Shown piece by piece: positions 8,981-16,450 of a DNA stretch of 64,000 nt; positions within the stretch are counted from its first letter, which is position 1; each line of letters begins with the position of its first letter. The stretch is from Clostridium sp. 'White wine YQ' (GTDB lineage: Bacteria > Bacillota > Clostridia > Clostridiales > Clostridiaceae). The notes beneath the pieces were generated by a model. It worked only from the letters and a program-made list of their open reading frames with translations, was not told the DNA's origin and made no database searches. A program made the position numbers and the translations under genes. The stretch is taken from assembly GCF_028728205.1 (NCBI RefSeq), contig NZ_JAQYUU010000001.1, positions 1-64,000 of the forward strand. The letters run 5' to 3'.

Positions 8981-9703
8981 ATGTTAAAAATAGCTTTGGT
9001 TGATGATGAGAATATTGCATTGGAAGAATTGGAGTATTTACTTTTAAAAGAAAACGACGTAAAAATCATTGGTAAATATACAGACCCTCATCAGGCGATT
9101 AAAGAAATCAAGGAATTAGAACCAGATGTGGTTTTTTTAGATGTTTCCATGCCAGAAATAAATGGATTCATGGTTGCTGAAGAGATTAAGAAATTACGCC
9201 GAAATATTGAGATAGTTTTTATTACTGCTCATGGGGATTATGCGATTAAAGCATTTGAGATTGATGCAAGGGACTATGTGTTAAAACCATTTCATCCAAG
9301 AAGAATAGAAAATACTATGAATAGGCTTAGGGCTAAAATTTATGATAACTATTCTGTAGTAAAGCCTAAGTTAGTTAAAAAAATACCTATTAAATATAAT
9401 GATAAGTTAAGTTTATTAGATGTTGAAAGTATAATTTATTGTTCAGCAAGTGAAGGTAATGTTGAAGTAATAACTTCAAATGGTTCTTTTATATCAGAAG
9501 AACCTTTAAATTCAATGGAATCAAGATTAGTTGATTTTAATTTTATTAAATGCCATAGAAAGTATTTAGTAAATTTAGATTTAATAGAAAATATTATTCC
9601 CTGGGCGAGTGGAACGTACATATTAAAATTGAAAGGGACAGAGGAAAAGGTTCCTGTAAGTAGAAATTATCAAAAAACTATTAAGGAAATTTTTAAGATA
9701 TAG
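8981..9703 (+). CDS. LytTR-family response regulator
   Basis: A 240-residue DNA-binding regulator. The receiver domain (1-120) has VDDE, phospho-acceptor Asp54 (FLDVSMPE), and Lys in VLKPF. The LytTR domain (about 140-240) has IIYCSASEGNVEV, FIKCHRKYLVNL and VPVSRNYQ, all typical. An AAGGAG site overlaps the end of the upstream LytS-like gene, so the two are one operon. Relatives control autolysis, murein hydrolase export or carbon starvation genes. No such target is adjacent here. Confidence 0.92.
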   Translation: MLKIALVDDENIALEELEYLLLKENDVKIIGKYTDPHQAIKEIKELEPDVVFLDVSMPEINGFMVAEEIKKLRRNIEIVFITAHGDYAIKAFEIDARDYVLKPFHPRRIENTMNRLRAKIYDNYSVVKPKLVKKIPIKYNDKLSLLDVESIIYCSASEGNVEVITSNGSFISEEPLNSMESRLVDFNFIKCHRKYLVNLDLIENIIPWASGTYILKLKGTEEKVPVSRNYQKTIKEIFKI

Positions 9704-9780
9704 GGAATTTAATTTATTCTTACATAAATAAGTTATTAGTTAATATTATAATTCTACATAACATAGTATTATATATGTAA

Positions 9781-9807
9781 ATAAAACTTGGTATATCCAA
9801 GTTTTAT
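9781..9807. terminator. Bidirectional terminator
   Basis: A perfect 11-bp hairpin (9781-9791 with 9797-9807). It lies between the LytTR gene and the convergent 36-codon gene and has A/T runs on both sides. Confidence 0.7.
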
Positions 9808-9824
9808 TTATATTATAAAATAAT

Positions 9825-9935
9825 TTAATTACATTTATGTTTTTCACTTGAAAAAGTTGCTTTAGCGCTTTCTGTACGAGGATCATGGTCAATATGCTTT
9901 TTATTATTTGATTTAGTATTATCTTTTTTTGCCAT
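9825..9935 (-). CDS. 36-residue hydrophilic small protein
   Basis: A short gene reading MAKKDNTKSNNKKHIDHDP, then RTESAKATFSSEKHKCN. A textbook AAGGAGGTG ribosome site (9941-9949) lies 5 nt before the ATG, and a terminator hairpin follows. It is highly charged (Lys, Asp, His), has no membrane segment and ends with one Cys. The HDPRTESAKATF core looks like a motif I associate with a very small clostridial protein family of unknown function; that recollection is not certain. The ribosome site, terminator and lack of any competing gene support expression. Confidence 0.75.
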   Translation of the reverse strand: MAKKDNTKSNNKKHIDHDPRTESAKATFSSEKHKCN

Positions 9936-10036
9936 CACTGCACCTCCTTATTACATAAAAATATTCCTACTTAGTTTATACAGTTTTAAAGAAACTATTA
10001 GGATTTATAGGGTTTTTTATAGGAAACTTAATTTAC

Positions 10037-10078
10037 TCTTGTTTGAAAATGTAATTTCCTGGACATTTTCAAACAAGA
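10037..10078. repeat. Perfect 16-bp inverted repeat in intergenic DNA
   Basis: Arms TCTTGTTTGAAAATGT (10037-10052) and its exact complement (10063-10078), loop of 10 nt. It is followed on the plus strand by an A/T stretch with TTTTTT at 10085-10090. It lies between the 36-codon gene and the flavoprotein gene, with no plus-strand gene just upstream. It could be a terminator of an unseen transcript, an operator, or part of a small RNA. The rest of 9936-10212 shows no other feature. Confidence 0.7.
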
Positions 10079-10212
10079 ATAAATTTTTTAGTTGAACTTA
10101 AAACCAGTTAATAGAAACAAATTTATTTTAAAAAATAAATCCCCTATGATAAAATATATATGTAATTAGGTATTTAATAAAACTATTCTCACCTGGAAAG
10201 GAATTGAGTCTT

Positions 10213-11181
10213 ATGATGACAGTTTATGATTTAGTAATTATCGGTGGAGGACCTGCTGGAATGTCTTCAGCTTTAAAAGCGAAGGAGAATGGAATAGATA
10301 ATATTCTTATTATAGAAAGAGAAGAATATTTAGGTGGAGCACTTATGCCTTGCATTCATTATGGATTTGGTGAGAAGATTTTAAATAAAAAAGTAACAGG
10401 TACGGAATTAATGCAGCATCTTGTTGATAAGATTGAGGAAAGCAGAATAGAGTGTAAGTTATCTTCCTTAGTTTTAGATGTTACAAAAGATAAAATAATA
10501 ACATATGTAAATTCTAATGATGGAATAGTATCAATTAAAGGTAAAAGTATCATTTTCGCAACTGGAGCAAGAGAAAAATATACTGGAAATATAGAAATAG
10601 CTACAAAAAGCTATTCAGGTATTTATACATTAGGAACAGCACATAAGTTTGTAAATTTACAGGGATATTTGCCAGGAAAGTCGATAATAATTTTTGGTAC
10701 TAATGATAGAGCACTTATTATTGCTAGAAGACTTATTACAGAAGGTGCAAGTGTTAAAGCTTTAATTGAAAGTAGTAATGAAATTAGGGCAAGGATTACG
10801 GAGAATAGGGAGATTATAGATTTATATAATATTCCAATTTACTTTAATTCAAAAATAAAAGATGTTTTTGGGAAAGAGAGAATAACAGGGCTTGTAATTG
10901 AAAATGTAATCTCTAAAGAACGAAAAGAGTTGTTGTGTGATAGCTTACTGCTTACAGTAGCATGGAAATCTGAAATAGATCTCTTAAAGAAAGCAAAAGT
11001 AGAGTTAGTTGATAATAATGAAGCAGCTTATGTAAATGATAAATTTATGACATCTCAAAAAGGTGTATTTGCTGTAGGATCAGTATTAAATCCAAGGTAT
11101 TGGGCTGATGATGCTATTATTCAAGGAGAAAAAGCAGGGGAAGAGGTTGCTAAGCTTATTCGTTCAACCAGTAAGGCTTAG
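10213..11181 (+). CDS. NAD(P)/FAD-dependent oxidoreductase
   Basis: A flavoprotein of the pyridine-nucleotide-disulfide oxidoreductase fold, 322 residues. The FAD-binding Rossmann motif is IIGGGPAGMSSA. An ATGAREKY segment and the C-terminal GVFAVGSVLNPRY (FAD-ribityl motif) follow. There is no CxxC redox pair. The second nucleotide motif is altered (IIFGTNDRALIIARR rather than GxGxxG), so NADH binding may be weak. LGGALMPCIHYGFG resembles flavoproteins found beside glycerol-3-phosphate dehydrogenase, but that partner is absent here. An upstream TTG (10204) is only 1 nt from the AAAGGA site, so the ATG at 10213 is preferred. Substrate unknown. Confidence 0.8.
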   Translation: MMTVYDLVIIGGGPAGMSSALKAKENGIDNILIIEREEYLGGALMPCIHYGFGEKILNKKVTGTELMQHLVDKIEESRIECKLSSLVLDVTKDKIITYVNSNDGIVSIKGKSIIFATGAREKYTGNIEIATKSYSGIYTLGTAHKFVNLQGYLPGKSIIIFGTNDRALIIARRLITEGASVKALIESSNEIRARITENREIIDLYNIPIYFNSKIKDVFGKERITGLVIENVISKERKELLCDSLLLTVAWKSEIDLLKKAKVELVDNNEAAYVNDKFMTSQKGVFAVGSVLNPRYWADDAIIQGEKAGEEVAKLIRSTSKA

Positions 11182-11190
11182 TTATAATAA

Positions 11191-11225
11191 TTGAAGCAGA
11201 AATCTATGATTTCTGCTTCAATTTA
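11191..11225. terminator. Bidirectional terminator
   Basis: A perfect 13-bp hairpin (11191-11203 with 11209-11221), overlapping the 3' end of the convergent SGNH gene. Confidence 0.8.
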
Positions 11226-11773
11226 TTTACTATATACTCTGATATTAGAATATGTCCCTTTTTATTTAAATGAATACCATCAATATAGATATCTTCACCA
11301 TTAAAGTAAGCTTCTTCAGTAACAGAGTATAAATCAATTATTTTTTCCTTATCAAATATATTTACTAACTCGTTCTTTAGATTAATTATTGATTTGTTTA
11401 TTTGATTATAATCAGGATAGGAACTCCAAAGGTTTATTGATTTATTCTTATCTATGAAAGGTGGAATCAAGATGGTGGTTTTAATGTTGTTATCTTCGCA
11501 TTCCTTATGCAATAAAACAATATTTTCTAATATAGTTTTATAAGGCCTTTCCATTAAAAAATCATTTGTACCAGCAAGAATGAAGCAAAATTTTGGTGCA
11601 ATATTAATTACATCGCGCCAAACTCTTGAAAGCATTCCTACAGTTGTATCCCCATTTACACCTTTATTTAAATAAGAAAAATTACAATTTGCACATATTC
11701 TGTTTACCCAGGAGTCCTCCTTATGTACACCATATCCAAAAGTAAGACTATCACCTAAAAAAACTATATCCAT
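11204..11773 (-). CDS. SGNH/GDSL-type hydrolase
   Basis: A cytosolic esterase/lipase-fold protein of 189 residues with no signal peptide. Block I is FLGDSLTFG (nucleophile Ser), block II is GVNGDTT (oxyanion Gly), block III is AGTNDF (Asn) and block V is DGIHLNKKGH (Asp and His). All four catalytic positions are present. A GAGGTG ribosome site precedes the ATG. It starts 8 nt after the RusA-like gene and probably shares its transcript. The substrate could be an acyl ester or a thioester (TesA-like). Confidence 0.9.
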   Translation of the reverse strand: MDIVFLGDSLTFGYGVHKEDSWVNRICANCNFSYLNKGVNGDTTVGMLSRVWRDVINIAPKFCFILAGTNDFLMERPYKTILENIVLLHKECEDNNIKTTILIPPFIDKNKSINLWSSYPDYNQINKSIINLKNELVNIFDKEKIIDLYSVTEEAYFNGEDIYIDGIHLNKKGHILISEYIVNKLKQKS

Positions 11774-11781
11774 TTTTCACC

Positions 11782-12405
11782 TCAAAACAACTTGTTAAAA
11801 CAGTTTTTACAAACTAAGGTTTTGCCTTTATTTGCTTTTATATAATCATTTGACTTAATAGGTTTATTACAAAACTCACAAATTAATAAGTTATTATTTT
11901 CTGAAGTTTTAGAAGTGGTATTCTTAATAAGCTTTTTCCCATTAGAGGCTGGAGAGTAGATTAACTTTTCACTTTTAATTTCTTTAGGTTTTATAGTGTA
12001 TTCTATTTCATATTCACTTTCACCAAATAACTCTAACTCAAAACGAGGATTTTCTTTGTCATAAAATTCTTCTATATAAATTGTTTTTATTTGAGCATCA
12101 TTAACAATAAGGCCACTTTTTTCAACTCCATCAAAAATACTTTTTGTTATATTGTTAGTATCAGGATGTCGTTTAGAACTCTTATAATAAACTTTAAGTA
12201 TTGCTATCAAACCCTCTTCTAGAACAATATTTGGATTCTGTACTCTCGCTTCATAAGAAATTTCTTCTTCGTAAAGTGCATATCTATCATGATATTTGCC
12301 AGAGTTATAGGGGAGTATTGCCCTTCCATTTGTATTAAATAATTTAAAATTAGATTTAGATATTGGAGACCCCTTCACAATAACCTTAGCATAAGATTTA
12401 TTCAT
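11782..12405 (-). CDS. RusA-like Holliday junction resolvase fold with C-terminal zinc ribbon
   Basis: 207 residues. The N-terminal half (about 5-125) matches the RusA endonuclease fold: KGSPISKSN at the start, then KRHPDTNNITKSIFDGVE and LIVNDAQI. In RusA the metal-binding acids lie in a P-D-x-D-N motif and a D-D motif. Here the first reads P-D-T-N-N, so one catalytic Asp is Asn. The C-terminal part (about 172-207) is a four-Cys zinc ribbon (CEFC ... CKNC) joined by a Lys-rich linker. RusA is usually a prophage gene, but here no phage genes surround it and it is divergent from tsaD. Activity is uncertain. Confidence 0.78.
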   Translation of the reverse strand: MNKSYAKVIVKGSPISKSNFKLFNTNGRAILPYNSGKYHDRYALYEEEISYEARVQNPNIVLEEGLIAILKVYYKSSKRHPDTNNITKSIFDGVEKSGLIVNDAQIKTIYIEEFYDKENPRFELELFGESEYEIEYTIKPKEIKSEKLIYSPASNGKKLIKNTTSKTSENNNLLICEFCNKPIKSNDYIKANKGKTLVCKNCFNKLF

Positions 12406-12508
12406 ATATATTCTCCTTGTTATAAAATTGTAAGACTCTTTAAATTGATAATATATTCTCTATAAAGTATAATACAATATGAATGAATTTGATATATGAG
12501 GTAGTATT

Positions 12509-13528
12509 ATGGAGAAAAAAATTATTTTATCCATTGAGAGCTCTTGTGATGAAACATCAGCTGCCATTGTAATAAATGGAAGAGAAGTTTTATCAAATAT
12601 TATAGCATCTCAAATAGATATACATGAAAAATTTGGTGGAGTCGTTCCAGAAGTAGCTTCTAGAAAACATATTGAAGCAGTAAACTGGGTTGTTGAAGAA
12701 GCATTAAAGGAAGCAAATGTAACATTAGAAGATATAGATGCAGTTGCTGTGACATATGGGCCGGGACTAGTGGGAGCACTTTTAGTAGGCTTGCAATATG
12801 CTAAGGGATTAGCATATTCTTTAAAGTTACCACTAATAGGAGTTAATCATATTGAAGGACATATTTGTGCAAATTTTATAGATCATAAAGACTTAGTTCC
12901 TCCATTTGTATCATTAGTTGTTTCAGGTGGAAATACATTCATAGTTCATGTTAAGGATTATGGAGAATATGAGATATTAGGTGAAACTAGAGATGATGCA
13001 GCTGGTGAAGCTTTTGATAAGGTAGCTAGGGCAATAGGATTAGGTTATCCAGGTGGTCCGAAGATCGATAAAATATCAAAAGAAGGTAATGCGGATGCAA
13101 TTAAATTTCCAAAAGCTAAATTCCATGAAGATACTTTAGATTTTTCTTTTTCAGGGTTAAAATCTGCAGTATTAAATTATATTAATAAGAAAAATATGCA
13201 AGGTGAAGAAATAAATAGAGCAGATGTAGCAGCATCATTCCAAAAATCAGTAGTGGAAGTGCTTACAGAAAATGTTCTAGCAACCTGCGAAAAAAGAAAA
13301 ATCAATAAAATTGCTATAGCTGGAGGGGTTGCATCTAACAGCTATTTGAGAAATAATTTAATTAAAGAAGGAAATAAAATAGGGGTTGAGATTCTATTCC
13401 CTTCTCTAGTGTTATGCACTGATAATGCAGCCATGATTGGAAGTGCAGCTTATTTTCAATTGATTAAAGGGGATTCAAGTGGGTTGGATTTAAATGCAAA
13501 GCCAAATTTAAAACTGGGGGAGAAGTAA
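12509..13528 (+). CDS. tsaD: tRNA threonylcarbamoyladenosine synthase subunit TsaD
   Basis: Catalytic subunit for t6A37 modification of ANN-decoding tRNAs, working with TsaB and TsaE. It transfers the threonylcarbamoyl group from the AMP adduct made by TsaC (a candidate is at 61535). The 339 residues are normal for the family. Visible: [12 protein letters not shown] at the N-terminus, metal-binding HIEGH (His111/His115 region), VSGGNTF, and C-terminal [21 protein letters not shown] ribosome site supports the ATG. Confidence 0.97.
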   Translation: MEKKIILSIESSCDETSAAIVINGREVLSNIIASQIDIHEKFGGVVPEVASRKHIEAVNWVVEEALKEANVTLEDIDAVAVTYGPGLVGALLVGLQYAKGLAYSLKLPLIGVNHIEGHICANFIDHKDLVPPFVSLVVSGGNTFIVHVKDYGEYEILGETRDDAAGEAFDKVARAIGLGYPGGPKIDKISKEGNADAIKFPKAKFHEDTLDFSFSGLKSAVLNYINKKNMQGEEINRADVAASFQKSVVEVLTENVLATCEKRKINKIAIAGGVASNSYLRNNLIKEGNKIGVEILFPSLVLCTDNAAMIGSAAYFQLIKGDSSGLDLNAKPNLKLGEK

Positions 13529-13534
13529 AGAGAA

Positions 13535-14551
13535 ATGAATATGCTTCATCATTCTAATGGTATAAATAGACTCAAGTATAAGAAAAACAAAAATATTCCA
13601 AAGGTCATTAAAACTACAGTTTATGTAATTATTTTTATATTATTATCTTTAGCTGTATTTCAACTTGTTTTAGGAAAAGTATACAATGAGAAGTATAAGT
13701 CGAGGTTTAAATATACAAGAATAGATGAAAAAAAAGTATTTTATAATGATTCGGGATCAGGTGAACTTACAATAGTATTTGACTCAGATTTGGGATTAGA
13801 TTTAAATGAATGGAATTCCATAGAAAAAAGTTTTAAAGAAAAATATAATATTAAAACTTTTCAGTATAATAGATTAGGTTATGGAAATAATGATGGAGGA
13901 AGTAGAGTCGATTTAAAAAAGCAGGCAGATGATTTGCGATTGACACTAAAGAAGGCAAATATAACAGGTCCATATATATTGGTAGGTTCAGGATACGGTT
14001 CATTAGTTATGACTAACTTTGCTAATACATATCCGGAGATAGTAAAAGGGGTTGTGCTTATCAATCCCATAAATGAAGAATATATAAAGGACAAGGAGTA
14101 TATCAAAAATTTTTCAGATAGTAAATTTAAATATAAAGTAGAGTATATAAGTGCATATTTTGGAATATCATACTTTAGAGAAAAATTAGGGTTATTAAAA
14201 GTACCAGAAGGTGTGGTTACATCAGGTGATGAAGAATTAGCAAGTGAATATATGTCTAACAGAATAAGAAGTAAGTATTCCCAAGCTATCTATAATGAAA
14301 TAATAAATTTAGAGAATGGAGATAGCTCTTCTCAAATAGAAGGAATGTTGGGGGATAACCCTCTTGCAATAGTATCTAGAGAAGAAAATATGGATAAAGA
14401 TAAGAAGTTATTAGCTTTGTCAAAATCAAGATATATTACTCAGATATCAACAAACAGTAAAGGACAATATATACCAGTATCTGACAAAGAAAAAACTTTA
14501 GAAGCAATAAACTATGTGTTAGAAAAAGCAAAGGTGAACGCCAAGAAATAA
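13535..14551 (+). CDS. Alpha/beta-hydrolase-fold membrane protein lacking catalytic residues
   Basis: 338 residues. A signal anchor (about 27-48) is followed by an extracytoplasmic alpha/beta-hydrolase fold. The nucleophile elbow, normally LVGHSxGG, reads LVGSGYGS, so the Ser position is Gly. The C-terminal segment where the catalytic His is expected (GHxI) reads GQYIPVSD. Both core residues therefore appear lost. The fold is still recognisable from GPYILVGS, YPEIVKGVVLINP and the spacing. It probably acts as a binding protein rather than an enzyme. It starts 6 nt after tsaD and may be co-transcribed. Confidence 0.75.
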   Translation: MNMLHHSNGINRLKYKKNKNIPKVIKTTVYVIIFILLSLAVFQLVLGKVYNEKYKSRFKYTRIDEKKVFYNDSGSGELTIVFDSDLGLDLNEWNSIEKSFKEKYNIKTFQYNRLGYGNNDGGSRVDLKKQADDLRLTLKKANITGPYILVGSGYGSLVMTNFANTYPEIVKGVVLINPINEEYIKDKEYIKNFSDSKFKYKVEYISAYFGISYFREKLGLLKVPEGVVTSGDEELASEYMSNRIRSKYSQAIYNEIINLENGDSSSQIEGMLGDNPLAIVSREENMDKDKKLLALSKSRYITQISTNSKGQYIPVSDKEKTLEAINYVLEKAKVNAKK

Positions 14552-14637
14552 ATTGTAATTACTATATTAGTAACATATAGTATTAATTATTTTATAGTAT
14601 TAGTAGTAAAAATTAAAAGTATTCATCACTACAAAAG

Positions 14638-14664
14638 AAAACAGGGATCACACTCTGTTTTTCT
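14638..14664 (+). terminator. Weak intrinsic terminator
   Basis: A 7-8 bp stem (AAAACAG at 14638-14644 with CTGTTTT at 14655-14661), T-rich tail. Confidence 0.5.
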
Positions 14665-14697
14665 TTGATTTTAGAAAATAGAGAAAAAAAGTTAGTT

Positions 14698-14726
14698 TTG
14701 TCATTTACATGACACATTGATATTTT
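14698..14726 (+). promoter_or_regulatory. htrA promoter with overlapping dyad
   Basis: -35 TTGTCA (14698-14703), 17-nt spacer, -10 TATTTT (14721-14726). A dyad TGTCAT-TTAC-ATGACA (14699-14714) covers the -35 box and is well placed for a regulator. Confidence 0.5.
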
Positions 14727-14782
14727 ATATTAGGACTATGGATATAATAAAAATGAATTTTTCTTTGGGAGGTTTGATTTTA

Positions 14783-16216
14783 ATGAGCGATTTTAGAGAT
14801 GATAATATTAATGAAAATAATTCATATGAAGTAAATACAGAAAATAATTCTGAAATAGTAATAAATAATGAAGAAAATAAAAATGAAGAAAATATAGAAA
14901 GTGATGTAAGTTCTGTTTCAAACTCAGAAGTTAATAATGAAGTAGAGACTATTGATAACTTAGGGGCAGGGAACAATGCGGAGGAAGAAATATACACTCC
15001 AGACTTTGTTATGGTTTCTAACGGTAAAGAAAAGAAGATGAAAAGAAAGAAACCGAAAAGTAAAAATTTTAATTCGTTAGGAAAGTATATTTTGGTAGGA
15101 GGAATATCTGTTGCAGTAGCGCTTGGTGTTTCAATACCATCAACATATTTTTTAGTTAAAAATCAAATAGAAAGTGGTAACTTAAAAACATCATCTAGCG
15201 ATCCATATAATTTTTATACACCACCTTCATTTACTAGTAATTCAGATACGTTATCTGTAACAGATGCTGTAAAAAAGGTAGCTCCAGCAGTTGTTAGTGT
15301 ATCAACAAAGAGTATTGTAAATAACGGATTTTTCAGCCAACAACAAGAAGGCGTAGGTTCAGGATTTATAATTAATAAAGATGGGGATATATTAACTAAT
15401 TTCCATGTAGTTCAGGGAGCGACTGAAGTAAAAGTAACCTTCAACAATGGTAAAGAATATAAAGCTAAAGTCGTAAATTATGATGAAAGCAGAGATTTAG
15501 CATTAATAAGATTACAAGATAAAGTTGATATGCCTGGAGTAGCAACACTTGGAGATTCAAGTAAACTTCAAGCTGGGGAAGATGTAATTGCTATAGGAAA
15601 TCCATTAGGAAAAGAATTTGTAGGAACTGTAACTAAGGGAATTGTAAGTGCTACAAATAGAACTCTTCAAAATCAAGATGGAAGTACATCTGTATATATT
15701 CAAACTGATGCAGCTATAAATCCAGGAAATAGTGGTGGTCCCTTAATAAACTCAAGGGGAGAGGTAGTTGGTATTAATTCCGCAAAAATTAGTGAAAATG
15801 GAATAGAAGGAATAGGATTCTCAATACCAATTAATGATGCAAAAGATAAACTTGGTGCATTAAGTACTCCATCAAATAAGAATAATTCAAACAATAGTAA
15901 TAATGGAACTGTTGCATCTTCAGGTTTAATGTTGGGAGTAATAATTCAGGATCTAGATAAGAATACAGCACAGCAACAAGGATTACCAGAAGGTATTTTA
16001 GTTAAAGCAATACAAAATGGATCACCAGCAGAAACTGCTGGGATAGAGATTGGTGATGTAATTACAGGCTTTAATGGAAAAACAGTTAAAACTAGTGCAC
16101 AACTTAATGCTGAGAAAGCAAAGTTAAAAGAGGGAGATAAGGCTAATATAGTAGTGGTGAGAAGTGGAAAAGAGTTGACTCTTCAAGTTGTAATGAAAGC
16201 CCAAAGCAATGAATAA
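14783..16216 (+). CDS. htrA: HtrA/DegP-family trypsin-like serine protease with PDZ domain
   Basis: An envelope quality-control protease of 477 residues from the start chosen here (GGGAGG at 14768-14773 fits this ATG; an in-frame ATG at 14717 lacks a site). Order: an acidic Asn/Glu-rich cytoplasmic tail (1-80), a Lys-rich stop, TM anchor (about 103-125), and a protease domain with triad His208 (NFHVV), Asp238 (RDLALI) and Ser317 (GNSGGP). A short Asn/Ser linker and one C-terminal PDZ domain (about 375-470) complete it. Topology is type II, with the protease outside. It is monocistronic with its own promoter and terminator. Confidence 0.95.
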   Translation: MSDFRDDNINENNSYEVNTENNSEIVINNEENKNEENIESDVSSVSNSEVNNEVETIDNLGAGNNAEEEIYTPDFVMVSNGKEKKMKRKKPKSKNFNSLGKYILVGGISVAVALGVSIPSTYFLVKNQIESGNLKTSSSDPYNFYTPPSFTSNSDTLSVTDAVKKVAPAVVSVSTKSIVNNGFFSQQQEGVGSGFIINKDGDILTNFHVVQGATEVKVTFNNGKEYKAKVVNYDESRDLALIRLQDKVDMPGVATLGDSSKLQAGEDVIAIGNPLGKEFVGTVTKGIVSATNRTLQNQDGSTSVYIQTDAAINPGNSGGPLINSRGEVVGINSAKISENGIEGIGFSIPINDAKDKLGALSTPSNKNNSNNSNNGTVASSGLMLGVIIQDLDKNTAQQQGLPEGILVKAIQNGSPAETAGIEIGDVITGFNGKTVKTSAQLNAEKAKLKEGDKANIVVVRSGKELTLQVVMKAQSNE

Positions 16217-16241
16217 TTTAATAGTTGAGATAATCTAAAAC

Positions 16242-16287
16242 AGGGGATAGCTGATTTTTGAAAAATGGCTATCCTCTAATTTTTTTA
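16242..16287 (+). terminator. Intrinsic terminator after htrA
   Basis: A 10-bp stem (16242-16251 with 16268-16277, one G-U) followed by a run of T residues at 16281-16287. Confidence 0.8.
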
Positions 16288-16450
16288 CAGATTATTTTAT
16301 TATACTAATAAGTATAGTATAATAACTTTATGTTATCATTTACTTATAGAATTTTAGTAGAACAATAATTTATGTTACTAGTTGAAAATAGTATCTAGTT
16401 TATATAAATTCTCATGCTATATTAAAATTCTTAAACTGAGGAGGGAAAAA

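Noticed and set aside
10204..10215. TTG start for the flavoprotein
   Set aside because: The only ribosome site (AAAGGA) is 1 nt from that TTG but 10 nt from the ATG at 10213.
10213..11181. Member of a glycerol-3-phosphate dehydrogenase (glpA-type) operon
   Set aside because: The LGGALMPCIHYGFG motif is similar, but neither the dehydrogenase nor the small partner gene is adjacent.
11782..12405. Prophage remnant around the RusA-like gene
   Set aside because: No integrase, terminase, structural genes or attachment repeats are nearby; neighbours are ordinary chromosomal genes.
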